A DNA stretch of 64,000 bases from Apodemus sylvaticus (lineage: Eukaryota > Chordata > Mammalia > Rodentia > Muridae): assembly GCF_947179515.1 (NCBI RefSeq), contig NC_067473.1:102302282-102366281 (forward strand), written 5' to 3'. Positions 1 through 9,569 of the stretch are shown here, one piece after another (within the stretch, counting starts at the first letter, position 1; each line of letters opens with the position of its first letter). The notes under the pieces are model-generated. The model made no database searches and was not told where the DNA came from. It saw only the letters and a list, made by a program, of their open reading frames with translations. Both the position numbers and the translations under genes were made by a program.

Positions 1-25
1 GACAGTTAACTGGAGCAGGCGTTAC

Positions 26-185
26 CTTTCTCCCCAGGATCTGGTTAATGGCTGCGCTTTCCTTCAGGGTGCACTCGGCCACCACCTTTGCCCTCATCTC
101 CTTCATATACAACATGAAGGCATTCAGGGGCTTTTTCACGTGAGGCTTCTTCTCCTCCTCCTTTTTCACGGTAACTGGGGATTTC
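26..185 (-). CDS. Tcf7l1: Tcf7l1 internal exon (about exon 9): N-terminal half of the HMG box
   Basis: Seen: read on the minus strand, this 160-bp exon runs from an acceptor (ccccag, 190-186) to a donor GT at 25-24 and encodes 53 codons. It opens with [11 protein letters not shown], then a Lys-rich stretch, then [16 protein letters not shown], and closes with [10 protein letters not shown]. Its first base G completes an Ala codon begun in the upstream exon. Family knowledge: this is the start of the sequence-specific HMG box of TCF/LEF factors, which bends DNA at CTTTGAWS sites in the nucleus. The rest of the box lies in the next exon, outside the window. The closing GRK matches TCF7L1; TCF7 and TCF7L2 have GRR there. 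A branch-point-like CCTAAC lies about 25 nt upstream of the acceptor, whose pyrimidine tract is short. Confidence 0.97.
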
Positions 186-313
186 CTGGGGAGGCACGTG
201 GCTAGAGGTTAGGAATCACCATCGTCCGACTTCCCTCCTGCCAGCCTTCGCTGAGGCAGCTGACCGATGCCTCTGGGAGCAGAGGCTGGTTTGGGTGGCC
301 ATGTGTGATGCTT

Positions 314-386
314 TCAGGTCTGGGTGGGGGGAGGGGATGGAGGGAGGAAGGGGAAGGGAAGAGGAAGGGAGAGGAGAGGGAAGGCA
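314..386 (-). promoter_or_regulatory. Intronic polypyrimidine tract upstream of the HMG exon (sense strand)
   Basis: Plus-strand sequence is almost pure purine with repeated GGG/GAGGG runs. In the Tcf7l1 transcript it reads as a roughly 70-nt C/U-rich tract, starting about 130 nt upstream of the acceptor of the HMG-half exon. Such tracts can bind PTB or PCBP proteins and influence exon inclusion; that role is inferred. The plus (template) strand has several GGG runs and is also G-quadruplex-prone. Confidence 0.4.
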
Positions 387-803
387 GAGCACGGCCCTCT
401 GGGCTGAGGGAAAAGGCCCCTCAGCACGCTGCTGGTGGTGTGGGTCTTCTGCCATCTTTCCGGCAGAGAGGACAATGCCAGGGTCTCTGCTCTGCACCAG
501 CTGTCACAAGTCCTTGAGAGAATTCCTTTCACCCACCCTGGCCTTACATTTTATTGGGATGACAGGGTAGGGAGGGAAGCCAAAAGCTTTCTTAGCTCCT
601 CACAGCCACAAGAGCCTGACTACGAGGACCGATGCATTAGGCCTTAAAGGAAAGGGCCCTAGAAAACCAAAGGGAACAGCCTCCACGGGAGAAGCCGGGC
701 TTGGACTGCAAGCTGACAGCAGGAGAGAAAACCAAAGGCCCATGCTGAGCGGAGTGGCCGGCCGCTGGCGGCCTCCACCCTCCATCCAGAGGGTCTTACT
801 TAC

Positions 804-947
804 GCGCTCACGGCAGGGCTCAGGCTGGGGGGCGCTGGCTCCTGCTTCACAATGGGGGAGACGATGGCGGGGTGGGGGATTCCTGAGGTGGGCAGACCGG
901 GATGGGCAGGAGCCACCATGTGTGGGGAGAACCGACTTGAGACCAGG
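804..947 (-). CDS. Tcf7l1: Tcf7l1 internal exon (about exon 8): SxxSS motif and VKQE site
   Basis: Seen: a 144-bp minus-strand exon between acceptor ttacgcag and a strong donor, GTAAGTAAG (803-795). Its first base C joins AG from the previous exon to make Ser, giving [18 protein letters not shown]; further on are PIVKQEP and SLSPAVSA. It ends in a partial codon GC, completed by the first G of the next exon. Family knowledge: SLVSS fits the SxxSS motif that, with LVPQ, flanks the alternatively spliced segment of Xenopus Tcf-3-type proteins and contributes to repression. VKQE matches the psi-K-x-E sumoylation consensus, and the equivalent lysine is reported as modified in TCF7L2. The length is a multiple of three, so skipping would keep the frame. 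Modification here is inferred. Confidence 0.96.
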
Positions 948-1334
948 CTGCGTAACAAGGAGAAACACGTGAGAACAGAGAGGCAAGGGCTTCGAGCCAC
1001 CGAGATGGCGGTCACCTGCAGAATCAGACAATCAGTTGTGCGGTCACCCAGTGACGCTATCCCTTCCCCTAACACACACAGGGTACCCAAGCCTGGTGCC
1101 GAATGCAGGCGGAATGAAACACTCAGAAGGCATGCATGGGCTAGTGGTCGCCTGTCATTGGTGGTTCCATTGTCAGGTAGAGCCACGCCTGTGAGAAATC
1201 CCTGTTCACTGTTTCCTTTCCTGGTGTTACCACGGAAGATACACAGGTCTCCTAGTCTCTGACTTCAGTGTGTCATGTTCAAAATGACTCTGTTCTACAG
1301 AGTCTGGTATGTAGGCATGTGGAAGCAGGGTTAG

Positions 1335-1336
<2 letters not shown>

Positions 1337-1375
<39 letters not shown>

Positions 1376-1387
1376 TGTGTGTGTGTG
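1337..1387. repeat. (TG)n microsatellite
   Basis: About 25 TG units with a single TA interruption, in the intron between the exons at 804-947 and 1598-1681. In the transcript this is a (CA)n tract, a known type of hnRNP L binding sequence; a splicing effect is only inferred. Confidence 0.95.
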
Positions 1388-1597
1388 GTGGGACCTGGGG
1401 TGCCCATTCCATGGGGTTGTGGTGTAAGAAGTATGGGGAAAGAGGAAGGCCCTCATCAAAGAGAAATAAAGATCAAGGAACCCCACCATGCCTGCTCACT
1501 AACCTATAGGTGACAGACTGGTTTATGGCCACAAGTGGCAGTCACTAGTATCCCTGGACCGTGACATCATGTTGGCAGCCCCAGCGCTAGGACTCAC

Positions 1598-1681
1598 CTG
1601 GACATTGAAGCATTCATGGCGAGGGCAGGGTAAGGATGCCGGAAACCACCAGGAGGGAGTGAATACATGGGCTGTCCTTGC
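1598..1681 (-). CDS. Tcf7l1: Tcf7l1 internal exon (about exon 7): small in-frame exon between LVPQ and SxxSS
   Basis: Seen: an 84-bp minus-strand exon with acceptor cctcacag and donor AG|GTGAGTCC at 1597. Its first G completes a Gln codon; the body reads [20 protein letters not shown] and then AMNASMS, ending in AG of a split Ser codon. The peptide is proline- and aromatic-rich with no catalytic motif, as expected for the flexible region between the beta-catenin-binding and HMG domains. It sits exactly between the LVPQ motif of the preceding exon and the SLVSS motif of the following one, the position of the regulated exon in TCF/LEF genes. Being 28 codons long, it can be skipped without a frameshift. 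Its upstream intron is only 191 nt. Confidence 0.96.
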
Positions 1682-1872
1682 CTGTGAGGATGGGGGAGGA
1701 AGATGACCTGGTCAACTAAGCCTGAGGGCACCGGAGAGAAATGACAGGAACCGGGCAGGAGGACAGAGGAGCTGCCCAAGGCAGGAGGGAGGATGCCGAA
1801 ATCCCGGAGTCCAGAAAGGCAGAGCCCAGGGGAGGAAGGAACGAGGGTGAGAAAGGCATCGGGCTTCCTTAC

Positions 1873-1975
1873 TGTGGGACAAGCCAGCCGAGGGGATGGG
1901 GGATTTGTCCGACGGCTCCTGGAGACAGTGGGTAATACGGTGACAGCTCAGATGGATGAGGTGGCCGGGGGATTC
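1873..1975 (-). CDS. Tcf7l1: Tcf7l1 internal exon (about exon 6): ends in LVPQ motif
   Basis: Seen: a 103-bp minus-strand exon from acceptor ggaagcag to donor GTAAGG (1872). Starting with GA, which completes a Gly codon, it reads [19 protein letters not shown], then [11 protein letters not shown] and LVP, with the terminal CA joining the next exon's G to make Gln. The sequence is Pro/Ser-rich and matches the central region of TCF7L1. Family knowledge: this central region carries Groucho/TLE co-repressor contacts and the LVPQ motif linked to the repressive behaviour of TCF7L1-type proteins. The upstream junction matters because the preceding exon has two candidate donors (see 2958-3023). Confidence 0.96.
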
Positions 1976-2745
1976 CTGCTTCCAAAGAGAGAAAGAGGTC
2001 AAATGCTTCCCTCACCCAACCTTCATAAGCTACACAGCATCCAACACGACCTGCTTCCCCCACGTGCCCCAGTTGTCCACGCCGTGGAAAACCCTTGTCT
2101 CTCATCATCTCTAGGCGGTCAACTCAAGGGCATCCAGGGGAGGGAGGACCCAGATACCGTCTCTCTAGCTACCAGGAAGTCATCTCTGTGGATGTAAGTT
2201 TCTTTTGTTGACTAGACAGGGATTCAAACAAGGTACAGGAAATACCCAACAGAGAGCAAAAATTATCCTGAGTCCTCGTTATTTAACTTTCTAGAAAACC
2301 AGCTTCATTCCTAGTACAGTGAACTTACCCTGCCAATGAAACACCCTGCCTCCACCTCTGGGTTTCCACTCTGTGTTCCTACTCATTCTCATCTAAACAA
2401 GGGCCCTGAAAATTTAGTGTTAGAGCGGCTCAGTAGGAGTGTTATGAAGACCTTGACTTCCGGGTGCGGACAGGTATGGTGGTGGGGGTGGGGTTAGTCA
2501 CCACCTTCCACACATAAAGCCACCTCTGCCCCCCACTGTTTAAAAGCCATTTTAAAGTCTGTCCAGAAGGCTCTATTTGAAATGTGTGGTGCAGTGTGCA
2601 CACATTCTGGTTATAGAGGCCCAGCCTCAGATGACTGACAACACTCTGAATTTACAACGGTCACTGGCTCTGTACTTGAACTTGTTTCATTACTGTTGGA
2701 CCTTATAATGGCCTTTAGTGTGGAGAGGCAGGAGGCACGGGTTAA

Positions 2746-2812
2746 AAATCAATCAATCAATCAATCAATCAATCAGCCAACCAATCAATCATCCAAGCAA
2801 CCAATCAAACAA
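2746..2812. repeat. (CAAT)n simple repeat with CCAA/CAAA decay
   Basis: Seven or more CAAT units followed by CCAA, ATCA and CAAA variants, then A-rich sequence to about 2865. Intronic low-complexity DNA. Confidence 0.9.
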
Positions 2813-2957
2813 ACAACAAACCCCACCAGACCAAACAATAACAACAAAATAAAAAAAACTAGAGAGCAAACTGGCAAGACAATAAACCTTTTTAGAGCTG
2901 TGGTAAGATTTGAACTCAGATCTTATGCATTCAAGTTCTGTACACCCACCCACCCTT

Positions 2958-3023
2958 TGGGAGCACAGCCTAGAGCAGGGGCCACTCACCTGGGAGCATA
3001 GCCTGGAGCAGGGGCCACTCACC
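2958..3023. repeat. 33-bp tandem duplication spanning the exon 5 splice donor
   Basis: Two adjacent 33-bp units (2958-2990 and 2991-3023) differ at two positions. Each unit begins tgggagca and ends gccactcacc, the complement of an AG|GTGAGTGG donor. The right-hand copy ends at the last base of the annotated exon. The left-hand copy supplies a second, equally good donor. Confidence 0.95.
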
Positions 3024-3155
3024 TGTCTTTGGGTCGATCTCTGGGGACAGGTGCGTGGGGGGAGACGCAGGGGAGAAGTGGTCGTTGCTGTAGGTGATGA
3101 GAGGTGTCAGCGGGTGCATGTGATGAGGGTGCTGGACAACAGGAACTTTGTTGGA
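3023..3155 (-). CDS. Tcf7l1: Tcf7l1 internal exon (about exon 5), with duplicated donor site
   Basis: Seen: a 133-bp minus-strand exon after a good polypyrimidine acceptor (ctctctcttgcag). It encodes [18 protein letters not shown], then [18 protein letters not shown] and SPEIDPKT, plus one base of a Gly codon. The frame starts cleanly at codon phase 0, matching the TTG end of the upstream exon. The donor is CAG|GTGAGTGG at 3022. The donor and its flank are tandemly duplicated, so a second CAG|GTGAGTGG exists at 2989, 33 nt downstream in the same frame. I annotate the first donor because KTG-IPRP is the family-standard junction. The His-rich and Pro/Ser-rich sequence belongs to the central regulatory region of TCF7L1. 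Confidence 0.96.
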
Positions 3156-3756
3156 CTGCAAGAGAGAGAGGAGATGGGCTAGGCGCGGAGGCAGGAGGAT
3201 GGTGTGTGTACAACTAGCTGCCACTGGCTGGTGGGACGCACGCTGCCTCCTTTCTGTGCAACACCCTGTCTAGCCCTCACGACTGGTCTAGAAAGAAGGA
3301 ACCGAGGCGAGGATGAGAGAGGGCCTCGAACCCCCTCTCTGACTCCCACACAGTCCCCCTTTACAGGTACAGCGGGGTGCTTGTGGGCTGTGCTTCTGAT
3401 GGGCTATATGATCTCTGTGGACCGACCGGGGAGGGCTGCCTTAGGGAGACAGGAGCTCTCGGGTTTATGTGACCAAGTTCTGACTTTACAGACGAGGAGC
3501 TTGTAGCCCTCTCTGTGACTTCCTCCCGCCCCTCTTTTCCAGACCCTGGTCTGCTGGGTTCCTGGGGCTTCCCGGGCTTTCAAGTCTTACAGCAGGAAAG
3601 TGGGCGGGCAGACAAGAGGCGGCAAGCCCACCCTGATTAGGGTGTGCTGCTGGCCTGGGTGGTGCGAAAGGGCCTCAAACGGAAGAGCTCCCGATTCCTC
3701 GGCACTTGTTAGGTGTAGCAGCATAAGGAATGTGAAAACTTAAATACTGTCTTCAC

Positions 3757-3945
3757 TTTTTTGAAAAAAAAAGTTTGTTTTTATTTTTTTTTAATTTTTA
3801 AAAAATTTTTTAGAGACAGGGTTTCTCTGTGTAGCTCTAGCTGTCCTGGAACTCTTTCTGTAGGTTCTCAAACTTGGAGATTAGCTTGCCTCTGACTCCC
3901 CAAGTGCTGGGATTAAAGGCGTGTGCCACCAAATGCCTGGCTGTT
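3757..3945 (-). repeat. B1 SINE, antisense to the plus strand
   Basis: A T-rich run followed by gagacagggtttctctgtgt and later agtgctgggattaaaggcgt identifies a reversed B1 with its A-tail at the left. Moderately diverged. Confidence 0.85.
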
Positions 3946-4210
3946 TTCACTATTTCCTGACAATCACCAATGATGCTACATCCATTAATATATAGCACAA
4001 TAAAGAGCACAAGCAATAAACCTACTCTGACATCAGACTTCTAGGAACCTAGCGAGTGCACCCAAATGATGTTCACGGCCTGTCAAAGGGTCATTTTTGG
4101 CACTATAAACGTAATAGGGCTACTGAATTACAGAGAATGCTCATTGGGTCAAGGTGTATGCCTGATCACCTGAGTTCTGTATCTAGATCCCACATGTTAG
4201 ATCCTCTGAC

Positions 4211-4212
<2 letters not shown>

Positions 4213-4258
<46 letters not shown>

Positions 4259-4281
4259 ACACACATACACACACACACACA
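4213..4281. repeat. (CA)n microsatellite
   Basis: Long CA tract with a few ATAC interruptions. Confidence 0.95.
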
Positions 4282-4571
4282 AGGGCTCAAGTATGCCCAC
4301 ACACATGCACACAAAGAAATATAATGAATAAAAACAAAGAGAATTGCACAAACCATGCTAAAATGCATAAACCATGATCCTAAAACTGACTGCCATATAA
4401 TCACACATCTAAGCCAGGCCCTGGACAACAACTTCCCATGTCATTTATTTAATTTTGACAACATCTCATTATATAGTCCAGGCTATGACTACGATCATCT
4501 GCTCCAGCCATCACGCCTCAGTTTTTAATTTATATTTATTTGTATCATTTCGTCATTTTATAGTGAGAAGT

Positions 4572-4715
4572 CTTAGGCTGGGGTGTGTAGCTCAGATGTC
4601 TAGCATGCTTGAAGCCCCATGTTTGATCCCCAGCTGTGTCAACTGGGTGGTAGCATAAACGGAAATAGATCAGAGGTAGTTAAAAGCCAGCCTGGATGCC
4701 CCCCCCCCAATAAAG
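4572..4715 (+). repeat. B4-type SINE (ID head plus B1-like tail)
   Basis: The ID-like head shows tgtgtagctcagatgtctag and later tttgatccccagc, followed by a short B1-like agccagcctgg and a C-run/A-rich end. The ID head is tRNA-derived, so it resembles a tRNA, but it is a SINE. Confidence 0.6.
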
Positions 4716-4824
4716 TTTAAAAGTCTCAGTTGCCTGCTTACTGTTCAGTCAAAGAATGTACAGCCTGAGTTCACTTTGCAAATCTAGGTATAAAGCTAAA
4801 TGAACTGTGGGTTATTACTATATA

Positions 4825-4836
4825 CCACTAGGGGGC
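4825..4836 (+). promoter_or_regulatory. CTCF-type core motif
   Basis: CCACTAGGGGGC matches the CTCF core CCASYAGRKGGC at every position, in forward orientation and outside any SINE I recognise. Binding is inferred. Confidence 0.5.
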
Positions 4837-5007
4837 ATCATTGTCCAGAAAACATGAACTTGGAGGGGCTGGACAGGAAGTAAATGTCGCTGAGCAAGAG
4901 CTGTCCTAGAGGCTGGCCTGTTCTCTGTCCTCTCCCACTTCTCTCTCCAGCAGTCCCCAGGAGTGTGACGACCACAGCATAAGCTGAGGCTGCTGGTCAG
5001 GAATGCT

Positions 5008-5053
5008 CAGCCTCGGTGGACAACCTCGGCCAGCCTCAGTGGACAACCTCGGC
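5008..5053. repeat. 23-bp tandem duplication
   Basis: Two adjacent 23-bp units, each starting cagcctc and ending acaacctcggc, with one mismatch. Confidence 0.9.
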
Positions 5054-5632
5054 ACAAGATGTCGAAGCCACACGGGCTTGCTCAGCAAGGAATGCGCTGT
5101 CCGAAACAGAGCCGAACCCTTCCTTCCAGCCAGCTATGTAGGCCTAGCACCTTCTTAGCGCAGACATCTCCACAACTCCTCTCCCTGATCCATTTTAAAG
5201 ATGGAGACCCAAGGAGCCGGACACTGGAGTGCTTTCCAAGTCTCCTCTTGACTTACTGAGGTCTCTGCTGAACCCAGAGCTTCCTGATTTCGGCTCAACT
5301 CCTTGCCCTAGAGACCCCTGTCTTTATAATCTGCTACGCCTACCTGGGGCTGCCACACCTGCCTGGGTGCCACCTGAGTTCTGAGGATCCCAACTCCCTC
5401 TTGTCCCCACACTCTATCTACTGAGCCATCTCAGGCTTTAACCGTGTAACCTAGGCTGGTCTATGACCACCACAGCCCGCTTCAGTCTTTCCCAAGCCTG
5501 AAGCTCTTCAAACTCGCAGCTCTTGGGAAAGCATGGGGGTCCCCAGGGAAGCCCAAAGCCAAAGTAACCCCTAAGGGCTCTCCATGGAAAACCCTCCGCC
5601 GGAGGAGTCCACCCCTGTTGTTCTTTTATAAA

Positions 5633-5634
<2 letters not shown>

Positions 5635-5667
<33 letters not shown>

Positions 5668-5668
5668 G
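5635..5668. repeat. (TCTG)n microsatellite
   Basis: About seven TCTG units, ending in TCTA, directly beside a reversed B2 whose tail may have seeded it. Confidence 0.9.
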
Positions 5669-5689
5669 ATGTATAGGGTTGCTCAGTTT

Positions 5690-5815
5690 TTTCATGCACA
5701 CCAGAAGAGGGAATCGGATTTCATTATGGATGGTTGTCAGCCACCATGTGGCTGCTGTGAATTGAACTCAGGAGGAGCAGCTGGTGCTCTTAACCATGGA
5801 GCCATCTCTCTAGCC
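5690..5815 (-). repeat. B2 SINE, reversed
   Basis: Reversed B2 hallmarks are accagaagaggg, gccaccatgtggctgctgtg, attgaactcagga and gagccatctctctagcc. Confidence 0.85.
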
Positions 5816-6544
5816 GCCTGTGTGTGTGTGTGTTTCCCCCCTTAATCTGATCAGAAGTGGGATTTATAGCTCAGGAGAGTAGACCCTACCCTTTGCCGTC
5901 ACTCATGATGGAGTCATGGACTTGACAATGGCTGCCCAGGAAGTCACCCAACAAACATTTCAGTAAACAACTAACACTATTCAGAGCATGGGTTCTGTCA
6001 GTCATCCATGATCTGTAAGCTGACAGAGAATGGCAGGGCTCCAGGAAACCAAAACTGTCTGCAGTGGCATCAGTTTCTTTGGAACATCACAAAGTCCACG
6101 GGAGGGAGCAGCTGGGGGAAGCTCCAGCAGAGGTTGATGTTTGCCCGAGCTGGCAAACTGTGGCACTGGTAGGAGCTCCCAGAGGACCGGGGCGCCATGG
6201 CAGCACTCCGCCGCCCGCCCCATACTAGCTAAGCCAGGGGTCCCTCCATTTCTTCTGTCATCCAACCCAGGTAAAAGAAAGTATCAGCTTGGCCATGTCT
6301 CTTGACCCCTAACCTCAGGTTTGTTGCAGGAATATCCCCAAGCAACTTGTGTATTTCCTAAGTGTGTTCCTAAGATTTGAATGGTCACTTAGCTGGGCTC
6401 GGCTGAACTGAGATGTGTTACAAGAGGAAGGACCAACAGATAAGCAATGTGTCTATCATAATACGATTCCAAGTTCCAATTCTCTCGCAGCAGATCTCAC
6501 ATTCCACATGGCAAGGATTCATTCTGGTTTGTTTGCTGGTTTAC

Positions 6545-6690
6545 TTGGGTTTGCAGGACAGGGTTACTCTGTGTAGACCGGCTGTGTGGGAACTCACTTT
6601 GTAGGCTGGCTTCAAAGTCATAAGTCTTCTTGCCTCTGCCTCTCAAGTGCTGGGATTAAAGGTGTGCAGTACCACATTCCTAATTTTAAA
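6545..6690 (-). repeat. B1 SINE, reversed, diverged
   Basis: Shows ggacagggttactctgtgta and aagtgctgggattaaaggtg. Confidence 0.75.
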
Positions 6691-6731
6691 ACATTTAAAC
6701 ATTTATTTGTGTGTTGATGTATGTGCAAGTG

Positions 6732-6758
6732 CACACACACACACACACACACACACAC
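6732..6758. repeat. (CA)n microsatellite
   Basis: Uninterrupted CA tract of about 13 units, adjoining B3-like reversed SINE sequence. Confidence 0.9.
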
Positions 6759-6880
6759 CCCACAGTGTGCTTGTGGAGATCAGGGGACAATCCGTGAGAA
6801 TGGGATTCTCTTCTACCATGTGGTAGAATCTCATATCATCAGGTAACCACACAGCCATTTTACTGTGCCCCATGCATAGA

Positions 6881-7055
6881 CTTTTTTTCTTTTGTTTGTT
6901 TTTTTGGATTTGGTTTTTTCGAGACAGGGTTTCTCTGTGTAGCCCTGGCTGTCCTGGAACTCACTCTGTAGACCAGGCTGGCCTCGAACTCAGAAATCCG
7001 CCTACCTCTGCCTCCCAGAGTGCTGGGATTACAGACGTGCGCCACCACCGCCCGG
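6881..7055 (-). repeat. Young B1 SINE, reversed, with exact target-site duplication
   Basis: Near-consensus reversed B1 (gagacagggtttctctgtgt through gccaccaccgcccggc). It is flanked by an identical 12-bp direct repeat, CCCATGCATAGA, at 6869-6880 and 7056-7067. Confidence 0.95.
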
Positions 7056-7189
7056 CCCATGCATAGATTTTAAAGAGTAACTGTATTCGTGACAGTGAGC
7101 AGGCCCTACTGACCGCCACCTGCCCACATGTGCTTTTGCGTGGTTTTTGTTTTATTTTGGTAATTTACCACTTAAAGTTTCATGGCAGG

Positions 7190-7322
7190 GAGCAACCTGT
7201 GTGTAAGCCTGCTTAAGTCTGATGCCCACGGAGGTCAGGAGAGGGCACTGGATCCCTGGACTGGAGTTGGGACGGTTGTGGGGCGCCCTCGTGCACGTGC
7301 TGCTGGCCCTTCTCTCCAGCCC
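7190..7322 (-). repeat. B2/B3-family SINE fragment, reversed
   Basis: Shows aggtcaggagagggcactgg, atccctggactggagttggg and a terminal cttctctccagcccc. Diverged and probably truncated. Confidence 0.5.
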
Positions 7323-7489
7323 CGGCCCCAGGCTCGAGTGTCCTCTTTACTTAACGAGAACATGACACACGGTGTCAGAAGCTACTCTGCTCTGCTGTCT
7401 CTTACATTCCTCAGATGCCAGTTTCTGGATTCCTGACCAATATGTGGCCCCGAATTTCTAATTATGCCCAAGTCTATATTAAATTTAGC

Positions 7490-7540
7490 AAAAAAAAAAA
7501 AAATAAAATAAAAATAAAATAAAATAAATTAAAAAAAAAT
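7490..7540. repeat. A-rich / (AAAAT)n tract
   Basis: Poly-A followed by AAAAT and AAATAAA units. Confidence 0.85.
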
Positions 7541-7647
7541 CTGGAAGGAGCCAGCTGGCGCAGACAATAAGGGTGAAAGATTTATATGCCACAAGAGCCA
7601 GGCAAAGAAGAAGTTAATTAAAATTTGGACAAGAGGGACTTGTGAGA

Positions 7648-7805
7648 TGGCTCAGCTGGTAAAGGTTTATGTCACCAAGCATGACCACATGAGTTTAATC
7701 ACAGGAATTCACAATGTGGAAGAACAAACTGATTGCTAGAAGTTATCCTCTGATTTCCACAAACACTCCACAAGGCATGTGCTGCTCCTTGGCCCCCAAT
7801 AGTTA
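7648..7805 (+). repeat. B3 SINE
   Basis: Head gtgagatggctcagctggta, then ccaagcatgaccacatgagt and gttatcctctgatttccaca, typical of B3. Confidence 0.7.
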
Positions 7806-7829
7806 AATGTGTGTAACAAAACAGACCAG

Positions 7830-7983
7830 GCCAGGTGTGATGGCACAAGCCTTTAATCCCAGCACTTGGGAGGCAGAGGCAGGTGGATTTCTGAGTTCGA
7901 GGCCAGCCTGGTCTACAGAGTGAGTCCCAGGAGAGCCAGGACTACACAGGGAAACCCTGTCTTACAAAACAAAACAAAAAGAA
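7830..7983 (+). repeat. B1 SINE
   Basis: Shows tttaatcccagcacttggga, gttcgaggccagcctggtct and a CAAAA-type tail. Confidence 0.9.
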
Positions 7984-8214
7984 GAGTTACATAATGACTG
8001 ACAGCAGAGCCAGGTGTGCAGTAGGGGCGGGGCTCTGGCACGGGAACACTAGTGTAGCAGCTAGAGGCGGGCAGTCTACATGGTACATCTGGGGAACTAA
8101 CAGAGGTGGTCTGGGCAAGAGAAGGAGGCAGTGAGGTCTCGCCCAGGAGCAGAACACTGGGAAAGGCGCGGGTTTCAGCTCTGGTGCCTTGGGCACAAAC
8201 ACTCCAAATATGCT

Positions 8215-8388
8215 TCGCGTGATGACTCACACCTGTAACCGCAGCTTCCCGAAGGATTAAGAAGCCGAAGTTAGGGCAGTGAGCTGGCTCAGCAGGCAAA
8301 GGCTTCCAGCCTGATTTCATTCCTAGGACACATGCGATGGAAAGAGAGAACCGACTTCCACGAGTTGTTTTTTGAGCACTACATCTGT

Positions 8389-8429
<41 letters not shown>
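8215..8429 (+). repeat. B1 fragment, B3-like SINE and (CA)n tail
   Basis: A short B1-like piece (8215-8270) is followed by a B3-like head, gtgagctggctcagcaggca, and a pure CA tract at 8394-8429. Confidence 0.6.
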
Positions 8430-8430
<1 letters not shown>

Positions 8431-9370
8431 ATTTTAAAAAATTAAAAAGAAATGAAGTTGAGGCCAATCTGGGTCACAGAATGAGACTATGCCTCTAAAT
8501 CACAGCAGGATGCTAGAATCCGAAATGAAACATTCCAAGCGCTAAGACACACACAGCAAGGACCACGCCACAGGCCAGGAAAGATGTAAAGATAAAGCAA
8601 GAAGCTGCAGGCCAGTGAGAGAGAAACTGCTCTGGGACTTGGAATGTGCCTGTGGGTCCTTTTGTGCAATGGTCTATTTTGAAGGCTTTGCAAGTTGGAC
8701 CTTGATTGTAATTCTTCGGCTAAATCCTTCCTAATCAGAGGTCCTACCTCCTGTTCTTGTTAGCAGGGATAACACGTGAACCGAGGCATACTTTATCTTT
8801 TTGCACTTGGTACTACTATTCCTTCCTGTGTGTCCAGACTGGCTTCAACGGCTTGTTGCTCCTCCCCGGTGACAGGCCTCAGGGACCGGCCTAGCACGGG
8901 AGAACATTTAAAACCCCTTGCAATCCAAGCTGTTGCTAGAATATATCTGATTTCACTCAGTGTAACCGAACTGAGTGTTGTTTTTTGATCACCAAGCTCA
9001 ATGTTTTTGCTTAGCGTCCATTTTAGCTGTCATGATAGATCTCTGGGCTACGGAGTAAGATCCTGTCTCAAAACAAATCAACAACAAAACCAAATCAGCC
9101 CGCGAGAATGCCAGGGCATGGATGTGGGGGTCAGAAGACAATTTGCATAAGTAGATTCAATGCTTCCATTATATGGGTCCTGAGGACAGAATAGGTCACC
9201 AGGCTTGGTGACAAGTGAGGTAAAGGCCGTCACCACCAGTTTCTGTATCTGTGTTATCAATGGTGCAGATTTGGTTTGCTACATTGTTGATTCTATCTAT
9301 GTGAAGGCTGGAGAGTGGGAGGTGTAAGAATTTCAGAGAAACTCAAGGACAGTCACAGAAAGAAACAGAA

Positions 9371-9569
9371 CGGTGATTCTCAACCTGTGGGTCGTGACCT
9401 CTCTGGGAGTCAAAATACCCTTTCACTGCGGTAGCCAAGGACCACAGGAAAGCACAGATGTTTGCATTATGATTCATATCTGTAGCAAAATTACAGTTAT
9501 GAAGCAGCACTGGAAATAGTTTTATGGTTGGTGGTTGCAGCATTAGTACGGTAATCTCGAGAACCACTC
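9371..9569 (-). mobile_element. URR1-like hAT DNA transposon remnant
   Basis: About 199 bp bounded by short inverted termini (cggtgattctcaacc left, gagaaccactc right). Inside are gggtcgtgacc and ttacagttatgaagcagcac, typical of rodent URR1 non-autonomous elements. Same family as 12478-12700, in the opposite orientation. No transposase. Confidence 0.75.

Larger units (their letters stand above)
1..3155 (-). other. Tcf7l1: Tcf7l1 central exon cluster with short introns
   Basis: Five coding exons lie within 3.2 kb. Introns between them, in genomic order, are 186-803, 948-1597, 1682-1872 and 1976-3022; bases 1-25 begin the intron after the HMG-half exon. The 186-803 intron holds a purine-rich tract (G-rich on the plus strand) at about 314-386. 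The 948-1597 intron holds a (TG)n tract. The 1976-3022 intron holds (CAAT)n/(CAAA)-type simple sequence and the duplicated donor. I see no SINE in this cluster, in contrast to the long introns. Confidence 0.9.

Noticed and set aside
26..185. Assigning the HMG exon to Tcf7, Tcf7l2 or Lef1
   Set aside because: The GRK ending of the exon, the KKPHVKK lead-in and the upstream exon peptides ([22 protein letters not shown]) fit Tcf7l1. Tcf7 and Tcf7l2 have GRR at the exon end.
1268..1513. Cysteine/valine-repeat ORF over 1337-1387
   Set aside because: It is simply a translated (TG)n microsatellite. Similar CV and TH repeat peptides arise at 4213, 30531, 32911 and others.
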